In this document: one piece after another, positions 40,522 through 48,861 of the stretch
Layout: every line of letters begins with the position of its first letter
Position numbering within the stretch: position 1 is the stretch's first letter
DNA from: Tumebacillus avium
GTDB lineage: Bacteria > Bacillota > Bacilli > Tumebacillales > Tumebacillaceae
Direction: 5' to 3'
Assembly (NCBI RefSeq): GCF_002162355.1
Contig: NZ_CP021434.1
Location: 218,501-282,500, forward strand
DNA length: 64,000 nt
Translations under genes and position numbers: made by a program
The notes under the pieces: model-generated
Database searches by the model: none
Seen by the model: the letters and a program-made list of their open reading frames with translations, nothing else
Told to the model about the DNA's origin: nothing

Positions 40522-41589
40522 CTATTTCCATAGATCAAAGCTTGCCACGCTGAACAGGTAATGGAGTTCAGAATAGACGCGGGTTGTGCCGTCCGCGAAC
40601 CAGGTTCCCGTATTGGAAACGGCCGCGATCGTCTTGCCGACCACCGGGACTTGCTCTGCATAGGACTGCCCGGCCGTGCCGAGCACCATAAAGCCGGTGA
40701 CGACAGCTGCCGTAGCAACGCGGGTAAACAGTTCGAGACGCTTGGTCCAGACTTTGGGCTTCCTAAACGGCACGACGCTGCCCGTTTCGGCGGTCGCAGC
40801 TTTCTCCCGCTCATACTGCTCAACCTCCAGCATGATGCGGTCAACCAGTCCAACGCCTGGCATCTCCACCTGCAGCATCTCCGGCACAAACTCGCCGAGC
40901 TCCGTCATGTTGGCGAGACGCTCCGCACACAGGTCGCATTCGGCCGTGTGCAAGGCGACGAAGTCCAACTGCTCGTCGGGCATCTCTTCACCGTTTAGAA
41001 ACTTCCAAATCAAATCTCCTGATACGTGCTCCATCTGTTTCCCCCCTTTCAACCGTTCGCGCAGCATGTTTTTCGCCCGGTACAGCCGGGTCTCGACTGT
41101 CCGCGGCGAAATCTCCTGCACCTCGGCGATATCCTTGTAGCTCATCCCTTGAAAATGGTACATCAGCAAGATCGAGCGGTATTTTTCCGGCATCTCGTCG
41201 AGCAGTCCGCGCACCTCGTTTTGCTGCTCCTGTCGCAGCAAAACGCGCTCCGGGGATGCTTCGAGATCAGCCGGGATCCGCTCAGCCTCTTCCACCTTTG
41301 CAGTCTGCTCCTGACGCGGCACATGTTTGCGCCGCCAGTCGATACAGCGGTTGGTGGCAATCTTGCAAATCCACGTCTTAAAACTCGCCTCTTCACGGAA
41401 GCTGTCTAACGTGCGGTACGCCTTCAGGAAGATCTCCTGGGTGAGGTCTTCAGCCTCTGTCCGGTCGCGTACCATGCGGAGGGCAATCGTGTAGACAAGA
41501 GTCTGGTACCGCTCCACGAGCAGTCGGTAACTGTTGCTGTCACCCGCTGTGACGCGCTGTATCAATTCTTGATCGCTTACCCCCTGCAT
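40522..41589 (-). CDS. ECF sigma factor fused in frame to zinc-binding anti-sigma factor
   Basis: 355 residues. Residues 1-183 are a complete ECF sigma factor: region 2 with LTQEIFLKAYRTLDSF and region 4 with GMSYKDIAEVQEISPRTVETRLYRAKNML. Residues about 186-355 are an anti-sigma protein: the zinc-binding HTAECDLC (HxxxCxxC-like), a linker and one membrane segment AAVVTGFMVLGTAGQ. The two are usually separate genes. Here, AAAGGGGGGAAACAG-ATG at the junction (ATG at 41032-41034) is a proper ribosome site inside the frame, so a free anti-sigma protein could also be made. A run of six G at the joint (41041-41046) could cause frameshifts. Probably regulates envelope genes downstream. Confidence 0.85.
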   Translation of the reverse strand: MQGVSDQELIQRVTAGDSNSYRLLVERYQTLVYTIALRMVRDRTEAEDLTQEIFLKAYRTLDSFREEASFKTWICKIATNRCIDWRRKHVPRQEQTAKVEEAERIPADLEASPERVLLRQEQQNEVRGLLDEMPEKYRSILLMYHFQGMSYKDIAEVQEISPRTVETRLYRAKNMLRERLKGGKQMEHVSGDLIWKFLNGEEMPDEQLDFVALHTAECDLCAERLANMTELGEFVPEMLQVEMPGVGLVDRIMLEVEQYEREKAATAETGSVVPFRKPKVWTKRLELFTRVATAAVVTGFMVLGTAGQSYAEQVPVVGKTIAAVSNTGTWFADGTTRVYSELHYLFSVASFDLWK

Positions 41590-41706
41590 CGCGTTCCGGT
41601 CCCCCCTCTCCCTCGTTGCACCACCGTCGAATTCGTCTTGTCACACCTATTGACGAACCCATGCGGGAGAAACCCTTCACGATTTTGCAAAAAAAGTTTT
41701 GGCCCT

Positions 41707-41988
41707 TTAGATCATCAGGAGCACAAATCCGTACATCGCGACAACTAGCAGCACGGAGATCAGGTTCAGCAAAATCCCGGTCAGCGCCTGCCAGCCGCCT
41801 TTCATCGTCTCCGGATTGCGCTTGATCTGGCGAATCGCCACGAACCCAAGCACCATGCCAAGCGGCCCCATCAGCAAAATGAAAAAGTTCAAAAACGGGA
41901 TGATCACCGTCACCAGCGAACAAGCGCCAAGCACAAGCGAAGCCACCGACATGCGGTTGGTCTGGATAAAAGGCCTCGGTTCACTCAT
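41707..41988 (-). CDS. DUF4190 membrane protein
   Basis: 93 residues with two membrane segments, MSVASLVLGACSLVTVIIP and the FILLMGPLGMVLGFVAI / LISVLLVVAMYGFVLL pair, typical of DUF4190. Function unknown. It precedes the sigma-factor operon on the same strand. Confidence 0.75.
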   Translation of the reverse strand: MSEPRPFIQTNRMSVASLVLGACSLVTVIIPFLNFFILLMGPLGMVLGFVAIRQIKRNPETMKGGWQALTGILLNLISVLLVVAMYGFVLLMI

Positions 41989-42046
41989 CTATCAAACACT
42001 CCCTGTTTACAGTCATAGAATGAATCTCGTCTATTATACCTTAGAA

Positions 42047-42078
42047 ACGAAAAAAACGCCCCCGGTGGGGGCGTTTTC
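42047..42078 (-). terminator. Terminator after rpsD
   Basis: ACGCCCCC-ggt-GGGGGCGT with A run on the left; T tail on the minus strand. Confidence 0.85.
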
Positions 42079-42090
42079 CAGATCCCGCGA

Positions 42091-42696
42091 TTAACGGGAG
42101 TAGAATTCGACGATCATCGATTCTTGAACTTGCTGCGGCATTTCGTCGCGGGTCGGGTAGCGCACATAGGTCGCTTCCAGCGCGTTTTCGTTCCAGTCCA
42201 TGTAAGCCGGACGGGAAGAAACGCCAGCCAGCGCGTCTTTTACAGCGGTCAGGTCGCGGGACTTCTCGCGCAGGCCGATTACGTTGCCCGGGCGAACTGC
42301 GAAGGACGCGATGTCGACTTTGTTGCCGTTGACGGTCACGTGGCCATGGTTGACCAGCTGACGAGCGCCGTCGAGGGTGCGGGCAAAGCCTGCTTGGTAT
42401 ACGAGGTAGTCAAGACGCGAGTTGAGCTGACGCAGCAAGTTTTCGCCGGTGATGCCCTTCTGACGTGCAGCTTCTTCGTAGTACGCGCGGAATTGCTTCT
42501 CGAGTACGCCGAAGATGTAACGCAGCTTTTGCTTCTCTTGGAGCTGCAAGCCGTATTCGCTCATCTTCTTGCGCTTGGTCGGGCCGTGTTGACCCGGCGG
42601 GTACGGGCGCTTGTGCACCGGGCATTTTGCGGAGCCGCAAAGAGCTTGGCCAACTTGGCGGCAGAGTTTGTGTTTCGATCCAGTATTGCGTGCCAT
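42091..42696 (-). CDS. rpsD: 30S ribosomal protein S4
   Basis: 201 residues with the S4 fold: RNTGSKHKLCRQVGQALC start with the zinc-binding cysteines of the C+ form (C12 region, C20, C25-CPVH), GITGENLLRQLNSRLDYLVYQAGF and the RNA-binding TLDGARQLVNHGHVTVNG. A single rpsD with its own terminator, away from a ribosomal operon, as in many Firmicutes, where S4 often autoregulates from its leader. Confidence 0.97.
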   Translation of the reverse strand: MARNTGSKHKLCRQVGQALCGSAKCPVHKRPYPPGQHGPTKRKKMSEYGLQLQEKQKLRYIFGVLEKQFRAYYEEAARQKGITGENLLRQLNSRLDYLVYQAGFARTLDGARQLVNHGHVTVNGNKVDIASFAVRPGNVIGLREKSRDLTAVKDALAGVSSRPAYMDWNENALEATYVRYPTRDEMPQQVQESMIVEFYSR

Positions 42697-42704
42697 GTAA
42701 GTAT

Positions 42705-43127
42705 CTACTCCCTTATCTGTTCTTGATCTTGTGCTGCTTGAAACTGCTCCATTTCCTGAAGCATGTGCGAAAGCGGATCGATCACTTCAACGCCCTCGGA
42801 ACGAAGTCTAGCCAACTCCTCTTCGGTCTCTTCGATGACCGATGCAAGGAGATAAGTGATGTCATTTTGCTTGTAAATAAGCACATCGGGTTCGCATGTC
42901 TCCGACAAAATTAAAGAATACACGCCGGAACCGATTTTGACAAGTGCCTTAGTGTGCAAATGAACGCCAGTTTCCTCCCATTTTGAGACGAAAACGTCCA
43001 CATCCGCACTGTAGGGCCAATTTGTCAAAATGTGTTCCATGCAGTCGAGAATTGGCTGCGGTTCGCGGTAATGACCAACGCCCCAGCACATCTGCACGAC
43101 TTCCTTGCGTATTTTTTGAGCGAGCAT
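42705..43127 (-). CDS. Hypothetical protein downstream of a Fur-box
   Basis: 140 residues, ATG at 43125-43127 after AAAGGTGATGTGTT. Starts MLAQKIRKEVVQMCWGVGHY, with a beta-rich centre (VDVFVSKWEETGVHLHTKALVKIG) and a glutamate-rich helical C-end. Scattered cysteines, no clear motif. A Fur-like operator lies 17 bases upstream of the ATG, so expression probably rises in low iron. Family not recognised. Confidence 0.65.
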   Translation of the reverse strand: MLAQKIRKEVVQMCWGVGHYREPQPILDCMEHILTNWPYSADVDVFVSKWEETGVHLHTKALVKIGSGVYSLILSETCEPDVLIYKQNDITYLLASVIEETEEELARLRSEGVEVIDPLSHMLQEMEQFQAAQDQEQIRE

Positions 43128-43144
43128 AACACATCACCTTTAAT

Positions 43145-43159
43145 TGAAAATGATTCTCA
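43145..43159 (-). promoter_or_regulatory. Fur-box-like operator
   Basis: The minus strand reads TGAGAATCATTTTCA, a 7-1-7 match to TGATAATNATTATCA with two mismatches. It lies just before the gene ending at 42705, in the promoter region. Confidence 0.65.
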
Positions 43160-43270
43160 TTCGCTACTGCCTACTATAGCGGAATCGAGAGAGCTTGTAA
43201 ACACCAACACTCAAACACTCCCTTGTAGCGTAACCAATTGAGACATTTTCCAAACGGTGCAAAGGCGATT

Positions 43271-43852
43271 TTATTGTGCAGCCGCTTCGTAGCCGTTGGT
43301 GATCAGATCGAGCTTGCCGTTTTCCGGGTCGAAGATCAGGCCGTGCACCGGCACGTCTTTCGGGATCAGCGGGTTCTCGCGGATCGACTTGACGACTTCG
43401 GCGACGTTCTCAATCGGATGATGGAACGTGTCCACCCATTGCGACATCGCGCCTTCGACGAGTTTGATCGCATCGGGCGAAATGCCGCGTGCGAGCATCT
43501 TTGCCTTGATGTCGTCTGCGGTCGCGGACGCCATGCCGCAGTCGAGGTGGCCGATGACGATGATTTCTTTGACGCCAAGCGCGTAGATCGCCATCACCAG
43601 CGAACGGATGACGACGCCAAACGGTGACGCGAGTGTATTGCCGGCGTTTTTAAGCACTTTCGCTTCGCCGCGCTGGATGCCCATCGCGCCTTCCAAAAAG
43701 TCGACCAGCCGGGTATCCATGCAGGTGAAGATCGCCAGTTCCTTGCTCGGAATCTTCGAAACGGGCTTGCGGCCCTGCTCCTGCAGTTTCTGCCATTCGC
43801 TGACGAATCCCTCGTTGGCTTCTAAAACTTGCGCCAGGATGGGTTTGCTCAT
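43271..43852 (-). CDS. Beta-class carbonic anhydrase
   Basis: 193 residues hydrating CO2. Zinc ligands: Cys and Asp in TCMDTRLVD, His and Cys in IGHLDCGMAS. Start at 43850-43852 follows GGGGGTG; the frame to 43963 is not supported. Ends NGYEAAAQ. It lies 16 bases downstream of the dUTPase gene, on the same strand. Confidence 0.92.
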   Translation of the reverse strand: MSKPILAQVLEANEGFVSEWQKLQEQGRKPVSKIPSKELAIFTCMDTRLVDFLEGAMGIQRGEAKVLKNAGNTLASPFGVVIRSLVMAIYALGVKEIIVIGHLDCGMASATADDIKAKMLARGISPDAIKLVEGAMSQWVDTFHHPIENVAEVVKSIRENPLIPKDVPVHGLIFDPENGKLDLITNGYEAAAQ

Positions 43853-43868
43853 CTTTTCTACACCCCCG

Positions 43869-44354
43869 TTAGTATCCCTCTGCCTGACGCTGATGATTGA
43901 CTTCGTTTTTGGCAAAGTAAGCAGCTTCAATCTCGCTCTCCTGCAGGCCAAGCTGGTGCCCAAGCCCCAGCAGCCCGTTCAGCAGCGCTTCAAAATCGGC
44001 CTGTGAGCGCGTGACAGCCAGTTGGCTTGTCCGATGCATCAAATCGAGGAAAGATGCCGTCACGTCGCTTCCGGGAGCCTGTGCGGCCGTCTGCAGCTCG
44101 GTATAGCCCAGCTCAATGGCCAGGCTGAGCGCAAAGTGCATCACATCAACATACTCTTCGAGAATGACGTTGATGCCGGAAGCCGGCTTTTTGCTCCAAA
44201 ATTTAAAACATCTCGTCTCGTTGGCGAGCTCGGCGAGTTCGACTTGGAGCGCGAGCAGTTTTTTTGGCACAAGATCCTGCCCGTGCAGACCGTGCTCCGC
44301 TTTGATGCGGGCATCGAGTTCGCCTTGCAGGGTCAGCAGTTTATGTAGGTTCAT
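43869..44354 (-). CDS. dUTP diphosphatase (MazG-type, dUTPase_2)
   Basis: 161 residues. All-alpha NTP pyrophosphohydrolase with the metal-binding helices EVELAELANETRCFKFWSKK-like (ELAELANETRCFKFW) and LEEYVDVMHFALSLAIELGY, the EExx12-28ExxD pattern of the family. Hydrolyses dUTP to dUMP. Start MNLHKLL at 44352-44354 has GGAGGGG upstream; the frame upstream to 44549 is spurious. Confidence 0.9.
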   Translation of the reverse strand: MNLHKLLTLQGELDARIKAEHGLHGQDLVPKKLLALQVELAELANETRCFKFWSKKPASGINVILEEYVDVMHFALSLAIELGYTELQTAAQAPGSDVTASFLDLMHRTSQLAVTRSQADFEALLNGLLGLGHQLGLQESEIEAAYFAKNEVNHQRQAEGY

Positions 44355-44437
44355 CAAACGGCGATCCCCTCCGCTTTTCATATTATCATAAAAAACAGGA
44401 AGGCAAGAAAAAAGGAAGGGGTCTCCCTTCCAGAGGA

Positions 44438-44542
44438 TCAGTCTTTTGATTTGGTCTGAGTAAACCGCGCGCTCCAGGCAAAGAGCAGGAACATCAGGCC
44501 AACGAACACGAATACGCCAACGGCAAACAGCAACGGCCACAT
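44438..44542 (-). CDS. 34-residue single-helix membrane protein
   Basis: MWPLLFAVGVFVFVGLMFLLF, then AWSARFTQTKSKD. One membrane segment and a basic tail; GGAGGG before the ATG at 44540-44542. Too short for automated calling, but ribosome site, codon usage and the following tail support it. Pairs with the 48-residue membrane protein at 44599. Possible small accessory subunit of a transporter; none is adjacent. Confidence 0.55.
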   Translation of the reverse strand: MWPLLFAVGVFVFVGLMFLLFAWSARFTQTKSKD

Positions 44543-44598
44543 CGGGCATTCCCTCCGTATCGACGGGACGGCCGGCTGAAGTTGCGGGGCAGCGTCGT

Positions 44599-44745
44599 CT
44601 AGGCGGCGATGTCGTGGAGCGAGTCTGGTGTGTTGTGGATGTGAACCGGAGGATTCTTCTTCTCCGTCCAGTTGATCATATAGACGCAAATCCCGCAGGA
44701 GATCAAAAACAACAGCGCAGCAACAGTTCCCAGTCCGAATGTCAT
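44599..44745 (-). CDS. 48-residue small membrane protein
   Basis: MTFGLGTVAALLFLISCGIC as membrane segment, then VYMINWTEKKNPPVHIHNTP. GGAGGTA sits before the ATG at 44743-44745. The layout (one helix, NW-type motif, hydrophilic tail) recalls the small accessory subunits of sodium:solute symporters, but no symporter is in this window. Role unknown. Confidence 0.55.
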   Translation of the reverse strand: MTFGLGTVAALLFLISCGICVYMINWTEKKNPPVHIHNTPDSLHDIAA

Positions 44746-44915
44746 GGTAAGTACCTCCGTAATTGTGACAAGTTTGTGACCTCACTGTAACAAAAAGTTC
44801 AAAAATGCGCAACTATAGTTGTACAGTGAATCTTGTCGAATTTACGCAGGTTCATCCTTACTATACGTGGGACAAAACCAGAGTAGACGCGGATTTAATC
44901 ATTTTTCTGAAATTT

Positions 44916-45395
44916 CTATGAGTTCGGGATTTTGAAGAAAGTACCAGTGGCCGAACCGATGATATGGCCTCCTTCGTCATAAACGTGAGATTCCAGCACG
45001 GAGATGGTGCGTCCGTTTTTTTGAAATTTGGTCTTGCAGGTCAGCGTGCCGTGTTTGGCTTCTTTTAAGAATTTCACCTGCAAGTCGAGGGTGACCGTCT
45101 TGTGTGTCGTGCCGTTGACGACAAAGCAAGTCGCGCCCATCGCCGTGTCGATAAACGTGGACAAAATGCCCCCGTGCAGCATCCCGTAGCGGTTGCTGAT
45201 CTCCGGGCGCACCTCCATTTTGTGAATGTACAGATCCCCGTCCTGACCGGCGTACTGGTAGGACATCATCTCTTCGATGTAAGCGAGCGGGCTTTGGTTG
45301 GAGCGGATCTTCGCTTCCAGCAGACGCACCATAAAGGCCTGGTCATCGGCGGAAAGCGAGTCGAGCAGTGACAAGATGTGTTCGCGTTGTTGCAT
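44916..45395 (-). CDS. PaaI-family thioesterase (hotdog fold)
   Basis: 159 residues, start MQQREHILSLLDSL with AAAGGAG before the ATG. Hotdog signature GMLHGGILSTFIDTAMGATCF with the family HGG. Hydrolyses acyl-CoA thioesters; substrate unknown. Longer frame to 45497 not supported. Confidence 0.85.
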   Translation of the reverse strand: MQQREHILSLLDSLSADDQAFMVRLLEAKIRSNQSPLAYIEEMMSYQYAGQDGDLYIHKMEVRPEISNRYGMLHGGILSTFIDTAMGATCFVVNGTTHKTVTLDLQVKFLKEAKHGTLTCKTKFQKNGRTISVLESHVYDEGGHIIGSATGTFFKIPNS

Positions 45396-45430
45396 GGGTG
45401 TTGCTCCTTTCTCGGGTGTCTGGCCGGCTG

Positions 45431-46192
45431 TCAGGATTTGTGGCAGCAGATGATGAACGTCGATGGAACGATGTTGGCTCGTGCTGCGGAGTACCATTGT
45501 TCAGGCTGGCTGATGTCGTGATCGCCAACGCGTGTTTCTTCGATGATTTGGTCGAGGACAAAACCTGCGCGGATCAGTTCGTTAACAAACGTGCTCAGCT
45601 TGCGGCGATGCATCACGATCGGCACCCCGCGCCAGGAGTCCTGCAAAGACGGGCCTTCTTGCGTGTACCGGCGGTTCATGACGAACTTTTGTTCAGAGCA
45701 GTCGAGTGTAGTATGTACGGGATGCTCCCAGCTAAAGACAAACTGCCCGCCCTTTTTCAGACTGCGGCAAATGCCCTGCACCGTCTTCTGCAGGTCCACC
45801 GTCCAGCCCAGCGCGTACAGCGAGACCACCTTGTCAAAATACGCCTCGGGCAGCCCCGGAATGTCTTCCATCGGCGCTTCGAGCAGCGTGACGGGCACTG
45901 TGAGGTCCTTGAGCACTTCCCTTGCCGACTCAATCTGCGCCCCCGACAAATCCACGCCCCACAGCTCTTCTGCCCCGTGCCGCGCCAAATACTCCAGCGT
46001 GTGTCCGCTCCCGCAGCCGATCTCAAGGATGCGAGCACCTTGCAGGTCGCCCAGCAGGTTCAACTCCTCTTCTGTGGGCGCGTACGGGCCATAGGAGAGC
46101 GTCTCTTTGCGGCCTTCGAAGAATTGACTGGCGACGGTGTTCCAGCCAGTTTTGTTGATGGTGAGCATTTCGGTTTTGGTGGTGGCGGTCAT
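45431..46192 (-). CDS. SAM-dependent methyltransferase (class I)
   Basis: 253 residues with motif I LEIGCGSGHTLEYLARHG, the acidic motif LWGVDLSGAQIE and motif IV VVSLYALGW. Cytosolic; substrate unknown. Its ATG (46190-46192) overlaps the TGA of the Nudix gene, so the genes are coupled. AAAGCAGGGGT upstream. Confidence 0.85.
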   Translation of the reverse strand: MTATTKTEMLTINKTGWNTVASQFFEGRKETLSYGPYAPTEEELNLLGDLQGARILEIGCGSGHTLEYLARHGAEELWGVDLSGAQIESAREVLKDLTVPVTLLEAPMEDIPGLPEAYFDKVVSLYALGWTVDLQKTVQGICRSLKKGGQFVFSWEHPVHTTLDCSEQKFVMNRRYTQEGPSLQDSWRGVPIVMHRRKLSTFVNELIRAGFVLDQIIEETRVGDHDISQPEQWYSAARANIVPSTFIICCHKS

Positions 46193-46737
46193 CTTGCGAC
46201 CCCTGCTTTCCTGTTGCGGCTCATTCCCCAGACGTGAGCCTCCAAGATGGACAAGTCCCGGCTGCGAATGAATTTTCCGGCGTAGATGGCGGGCTGGTCC
46301 GATTTTAGCAGATGCAGCGCTTCGCTTGGCGTCACCCATTTTAACGTGAATCCGCTCTCGATCTCCTCGTCCGTATAGTCAGGGAGACGCAGTGCCCCGT
46401 CGACTTTGGCTGTGAAGCTGTAGGAGATTTGCAGCATGTTCTGTTGGTCGCGGTACTCGATGGTCAGGCCAAGCTCTTCGATCCCGATGATGGTGGCGCC
46501 GACCTCTTCCAGCACTTCGCGTCGAAGCGCTTGTGTGGCATCCTCATTGCCTTCGATGCCGCCGCCGGGGAGCTTGTGGTAGTGGTCCTTGGAGACGAAA
46601 AGCAGGGCGATTTGGCCTTGGTCATTATAGAGGATCGCTCGGGATGCTTTGCGCACGAAGCAGCGGAGGGGCTCTTGCGTTTGCTCCGCTGGCGTTTCGA
46701 GAATCTCAGTTTCATAGAGTTCTTTGATCAGCTTCAT
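46189..46737 (-). CDS. Nudix hydrolase
   Basis: 182 residues with the Nudix box GGGIEGNEDATQALRREVLEEVGA (about residues 57-80; Gx5Ex7REUxEExGU). N-part begins MKLIKELYETEILET. Hydrolyses a nucleoside diphosphate derivative; substrate unknown. It precedes the methyltransferase with a 4-base overlap. Confidence 0.88.
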   Translation of the reverse strand: MKLIKELYETEILETPAEQTQEPLRCFVRKASRAILYNDQGQIALLFVSKDHYHKLPGGGIEGNEDATQALRREVLEEVGATIIGIEELGLTIEYRDQQNMLQISYSFTAKVDGALRLPDYTDEEIESGFTLKWVTPSEALHLLKSDQPAIYAGKFIRSRDLSILEAHVWGMSRNRKAGVAR

Positions 46738-46744
46738 CGGGCGG

Positions 46745-46951
46745 TTATTCCTTCCCTTCCCGCTTGCGGAATTCGTCGGTCAGCTTTCCGGCGAACCCCC
46801 AGTTTTCGTCTTCGATCTCCTGAATGACGATATGCGTGTGCTCCGGCTTTTTGCCCAGAACGCGCACCAGCGTGTCGGTAAATTCGGTTACGATCTGTTC
46901 CTTCTGTTCGCGCGTGGCGCCTTTGGTGATCTGCAAGTTGATGTACGGCAT
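46745..46951 (-). CDS. 4-oxalocrotonate tautomerase family protein
   Basis: 68 residues starting MPYINLQITKGATREQKEQ. The catalytic N-terminal Pro follows Met, so I chose the ATG at 46949-46951 over the GTG three codons upstream. The family-typical HIVIQEIEDENWG stretch is present. Substrate unknown. Confidence 0.85.
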   Translation of the reverse strand: MPYINLQITKGATREQKEQIVTEFTDTLVRVLGKKPEHTHIVIQEIEDENWGFAGKLTDEFRKREGKE

Positions 46952-46956
46952 TTTGG

Positions 46957-47682
46957 TCACTCTCCTTCGTCTCTTTTTACGACTGGAATGTAGATATCAA
47001 ACGAGTTGTCCGGCACGGTCGGGTTGAATCGTTCATCAAACAGCTCGATCCACGGAATGGACGTCGCCCGCCGATACCTGTGTTGCTTGAGCCACTCGAA
47101 GATCCTCTGAAACGTTTCATCGACCGACACCCGTTCCACCGAACCGACGTGGGTGAAACACACATACTGATGCTCTGGCACCTCAACGCGGATCATTCCC
47201 TCCGGCACCTCAGCAGCCTGCTCCACACCAACGGTAACGTAGTACGTGAACTCGCTCTCCCGATGCAGCGCCAGTCCCCGCTTGATGACCGGGGTGATGA
47301 CATGTTCCATCCCTTCGATGTTGGTCAGCAATTGAAACCACAAGCGTGGCACCAGCACTTCCGCTTCCCCGCGCGCGGTGTACGGGGCGGTAAATTCATA
47401 CCCAACCGCCTGATAGGCTGGCAAGGTAAGCAGTTGCCCCTCGACTTGAGGTGCGGCATTCACCCGTAAAGCAGCGGGCAGTTCCACTTCGTTTAAGATC
47501 TGATAGCCACCTTGTGCTCCCGGTTCCGAGTAGAGCGGGACGCCAAGTTCTCCGAGTTCCTGCAAATAGCGCCACATCGTGCGATACGAAACGCCCGTTT
47601 CCTCGGCCAACTCACGGACGGTAAATTTCTTTTTTCGATTGACCAGCAGGATCAGCTCGATCAACCGTTTGGATTTCGACAA
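46957..47682 (-). CDS. Regulator: HTH (DeoR/WYL-like) plus GyrI-like effector domain
   Basis: 241 residues. N-terminal winged helix (TVRELAEETGVSYRTMWRYLQELGELGVPLY) then a GyrI-like ligand-binding domain (about 85-240; EGMIRVEVPEHQYVCFTHVG, FDIYIPVVK). It lies divergent to a stand-alone GyrI-like protein at 47788, with about 105 bases between, so it may regulate that gene and itself. Start AUG at 47680-47682. Confidence 0.85.
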   Translation of the reverse strand: MSKSKRLIELILLVNRKKKFTVRELAEETGVSYRTMWRYLQELGELGVPLYSEPGAQGGYQILNEVELPAALRVNAAPQVEGQLLTLPAYQAVGYEFTAPYTARGEAEVLVPRLWFQLLTNIEGMEHVITPVIKRGLALHRESEFTYYVTVGVEQAAEVPEGMIRVEVPEHQYVCFTHVGSVERVSVDETFQRIFEWLKQHRYRRATSIPWIELFDERFNPTVPDNSFDIYIPVVKRDEGE

Positions 47683-47787
47683 AACAATCCCACCCTATTT
47701 TTGTGGAAATATGACAAAGGCTGACCAGTTTCAATGTTATGATAATTGCAGAAGAGAGAAAATTTGTAAAGAACAGAGGTGCTTGTC

Positions 47788-48261
47788 ATGAACTACACAT
47801 TCATCGAACAACAGGAAAAGATGTTTATCGGGATGAAATTCGCCGGTCCCTTTCACGTGCTGCCTGTAGAAATGCCGAAGCTGTGGAAAGAGTTTTTGTC
47901 TCGCGTTGCCGAGATTCCTCACGCCATTGAAGGTGTCTATTATGATATCAGCGACGAGGATTTCACTCACCACATCCACACCGAATACATCGCCGTCGAA
48001 GTCGAGCGCTTTGAGACGATCCCCTACGGCATGCTCGCCTTCACCATCCCTGCCCGCCGCTTCCTCACCGTCACACATCAGGGTCCGATGAGCAAGGTGC
48101 CGGATACGTATACCCAACTATTCGGCTGGATGAAGGAAAACGGTTACGAGCTGGACCTCTCCACCTTCCGCATCGAGCGTTACGACCACCGTTTCCTTTC
48201 CAGCGTCGATGACCCGGCGCGGGAAGAAAACGCGTATGAGATTATGATTCCGATTAAATAG
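47788..48261 (+). CDS. GyrI-like small-molecule-binding protein
   Basis: 157 residues: MNYTFIEQQEKMFIGMKFAGP, HIHTEYIAVEVERFETIPYGMLAF, FRIERYDHRF. A stand-alone GyrI-like domain with the effector-binding strand pattern. Such proteins act as hydrolases or drug-binding traps. The AGAGGTG ribosome site precedes the ATG at 47788. A terminator follows at 48271. Confidence 0.82.
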   Translation: MNYTFIEQQEKMFIGMKFAGPFHVLPVEMPKLWKEFLSRVAEIPHAIEGVYYDISDEDFTHHIHTEYIAVEVERFETIPYGMLAFTIPARRFLTVTHQGPMSKVPDTYTQLFGWMKENGYELDLSTFRIERYDHRFLSSVDDPAREENAYEIMIPIK

Positions 48262-48270
48262 AAATGGATG

Positions 48271-48303
48271 AAAGGCCAAGCAGATAAACCAGCTTGGCCT
48301 TTC
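48271..48303 (+). terminator. Terminator after the GyrI-like gene
   Basis: AAAGGCCAAGC-agataaacca-GCTTGGCCTTT, then TTT. Confidence 0.85.
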
Positions 48304-48368
48304 TTTGATGTTTCGCCAACTCAGACTGTTTCCAAAAAGCTAGGTCCGGTGCTGGTGACTAATTTACA

Positions 48369-48788
48369 TCACTCATTCACCAGAACAGGTATTTTCACAA
48401 GCACATACTTTCGTGTCCACATCTCGGTGGTCACAATCAGCTTCTTCCCATCTTTTTCAAAGAAGTAGCCGGCACCTTCCTGCTCAACAAAAGTCCAGCC
48501 TTTGCCGCTAATCAACTTTTTAAGATGTTCATATCCTTGTCCCTGTTCCATTCTGGTGAGATACCATTCGTACTCAGCAGACTGATCGATCTTTACAATT
48601 GGTTCATCAGCAGTCGCTAATCGTTCTACTCCTGTCTCGATCTTCTCTTCCACCGGAATCATCCGATTTGTATCTTCTCCATTATTGGTTACCCCATAAA
48701 ACATCGCTCCACCAAGCCCTAAGAGAAGTATGAAACCAATACAGAGAAGTATCTGTTTTCGTTTGGTTAATTTATTAATTTCATCCAT
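48369..48788 (-). CDS. Single-pass membrane protein, unknown
   Basis: 139 residues. Basic N-tail (MDEINKLTKRKQ), membrane helix ILLCIGFILLLGLGGAMFYGV (about 13-33), then a hydrophilic outer domain with GWTFVEQEGAGYFFEKDGKKL. No family recognised. AT-richer than its neighbours. Confidence 0.65.
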   Translation of the reverse strand: MDEINKLTKRKQILLCIGFILLLGLGGAMFYGVTNNGEDTNRMIPVEEKIETGVERLATADEPIVKIDQSAEYEWYLTRMEQGQGYEHLKKLISGKGWTFVEQEGAGYFFEKDGKKLIVTTEMWTRKYVLVKIPVLVNE

Positions 48789-48803
48789 CCCCTTTATCTA
48801 GAT

Positions 48804-48843
48804 CAAAAACACCTTCTCTTTCTAAAAGAAACCGAAGGTGTTC
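48804..48843 (-). terminator. Terminator after the amidase gene
   Basis: AACACCTTC / GAAGGTGTT around a short loop, with T run on the minus strand. Confidence 0.75.
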
Positions 48844-48861
48844 TGTCTTTATTACATGCTC

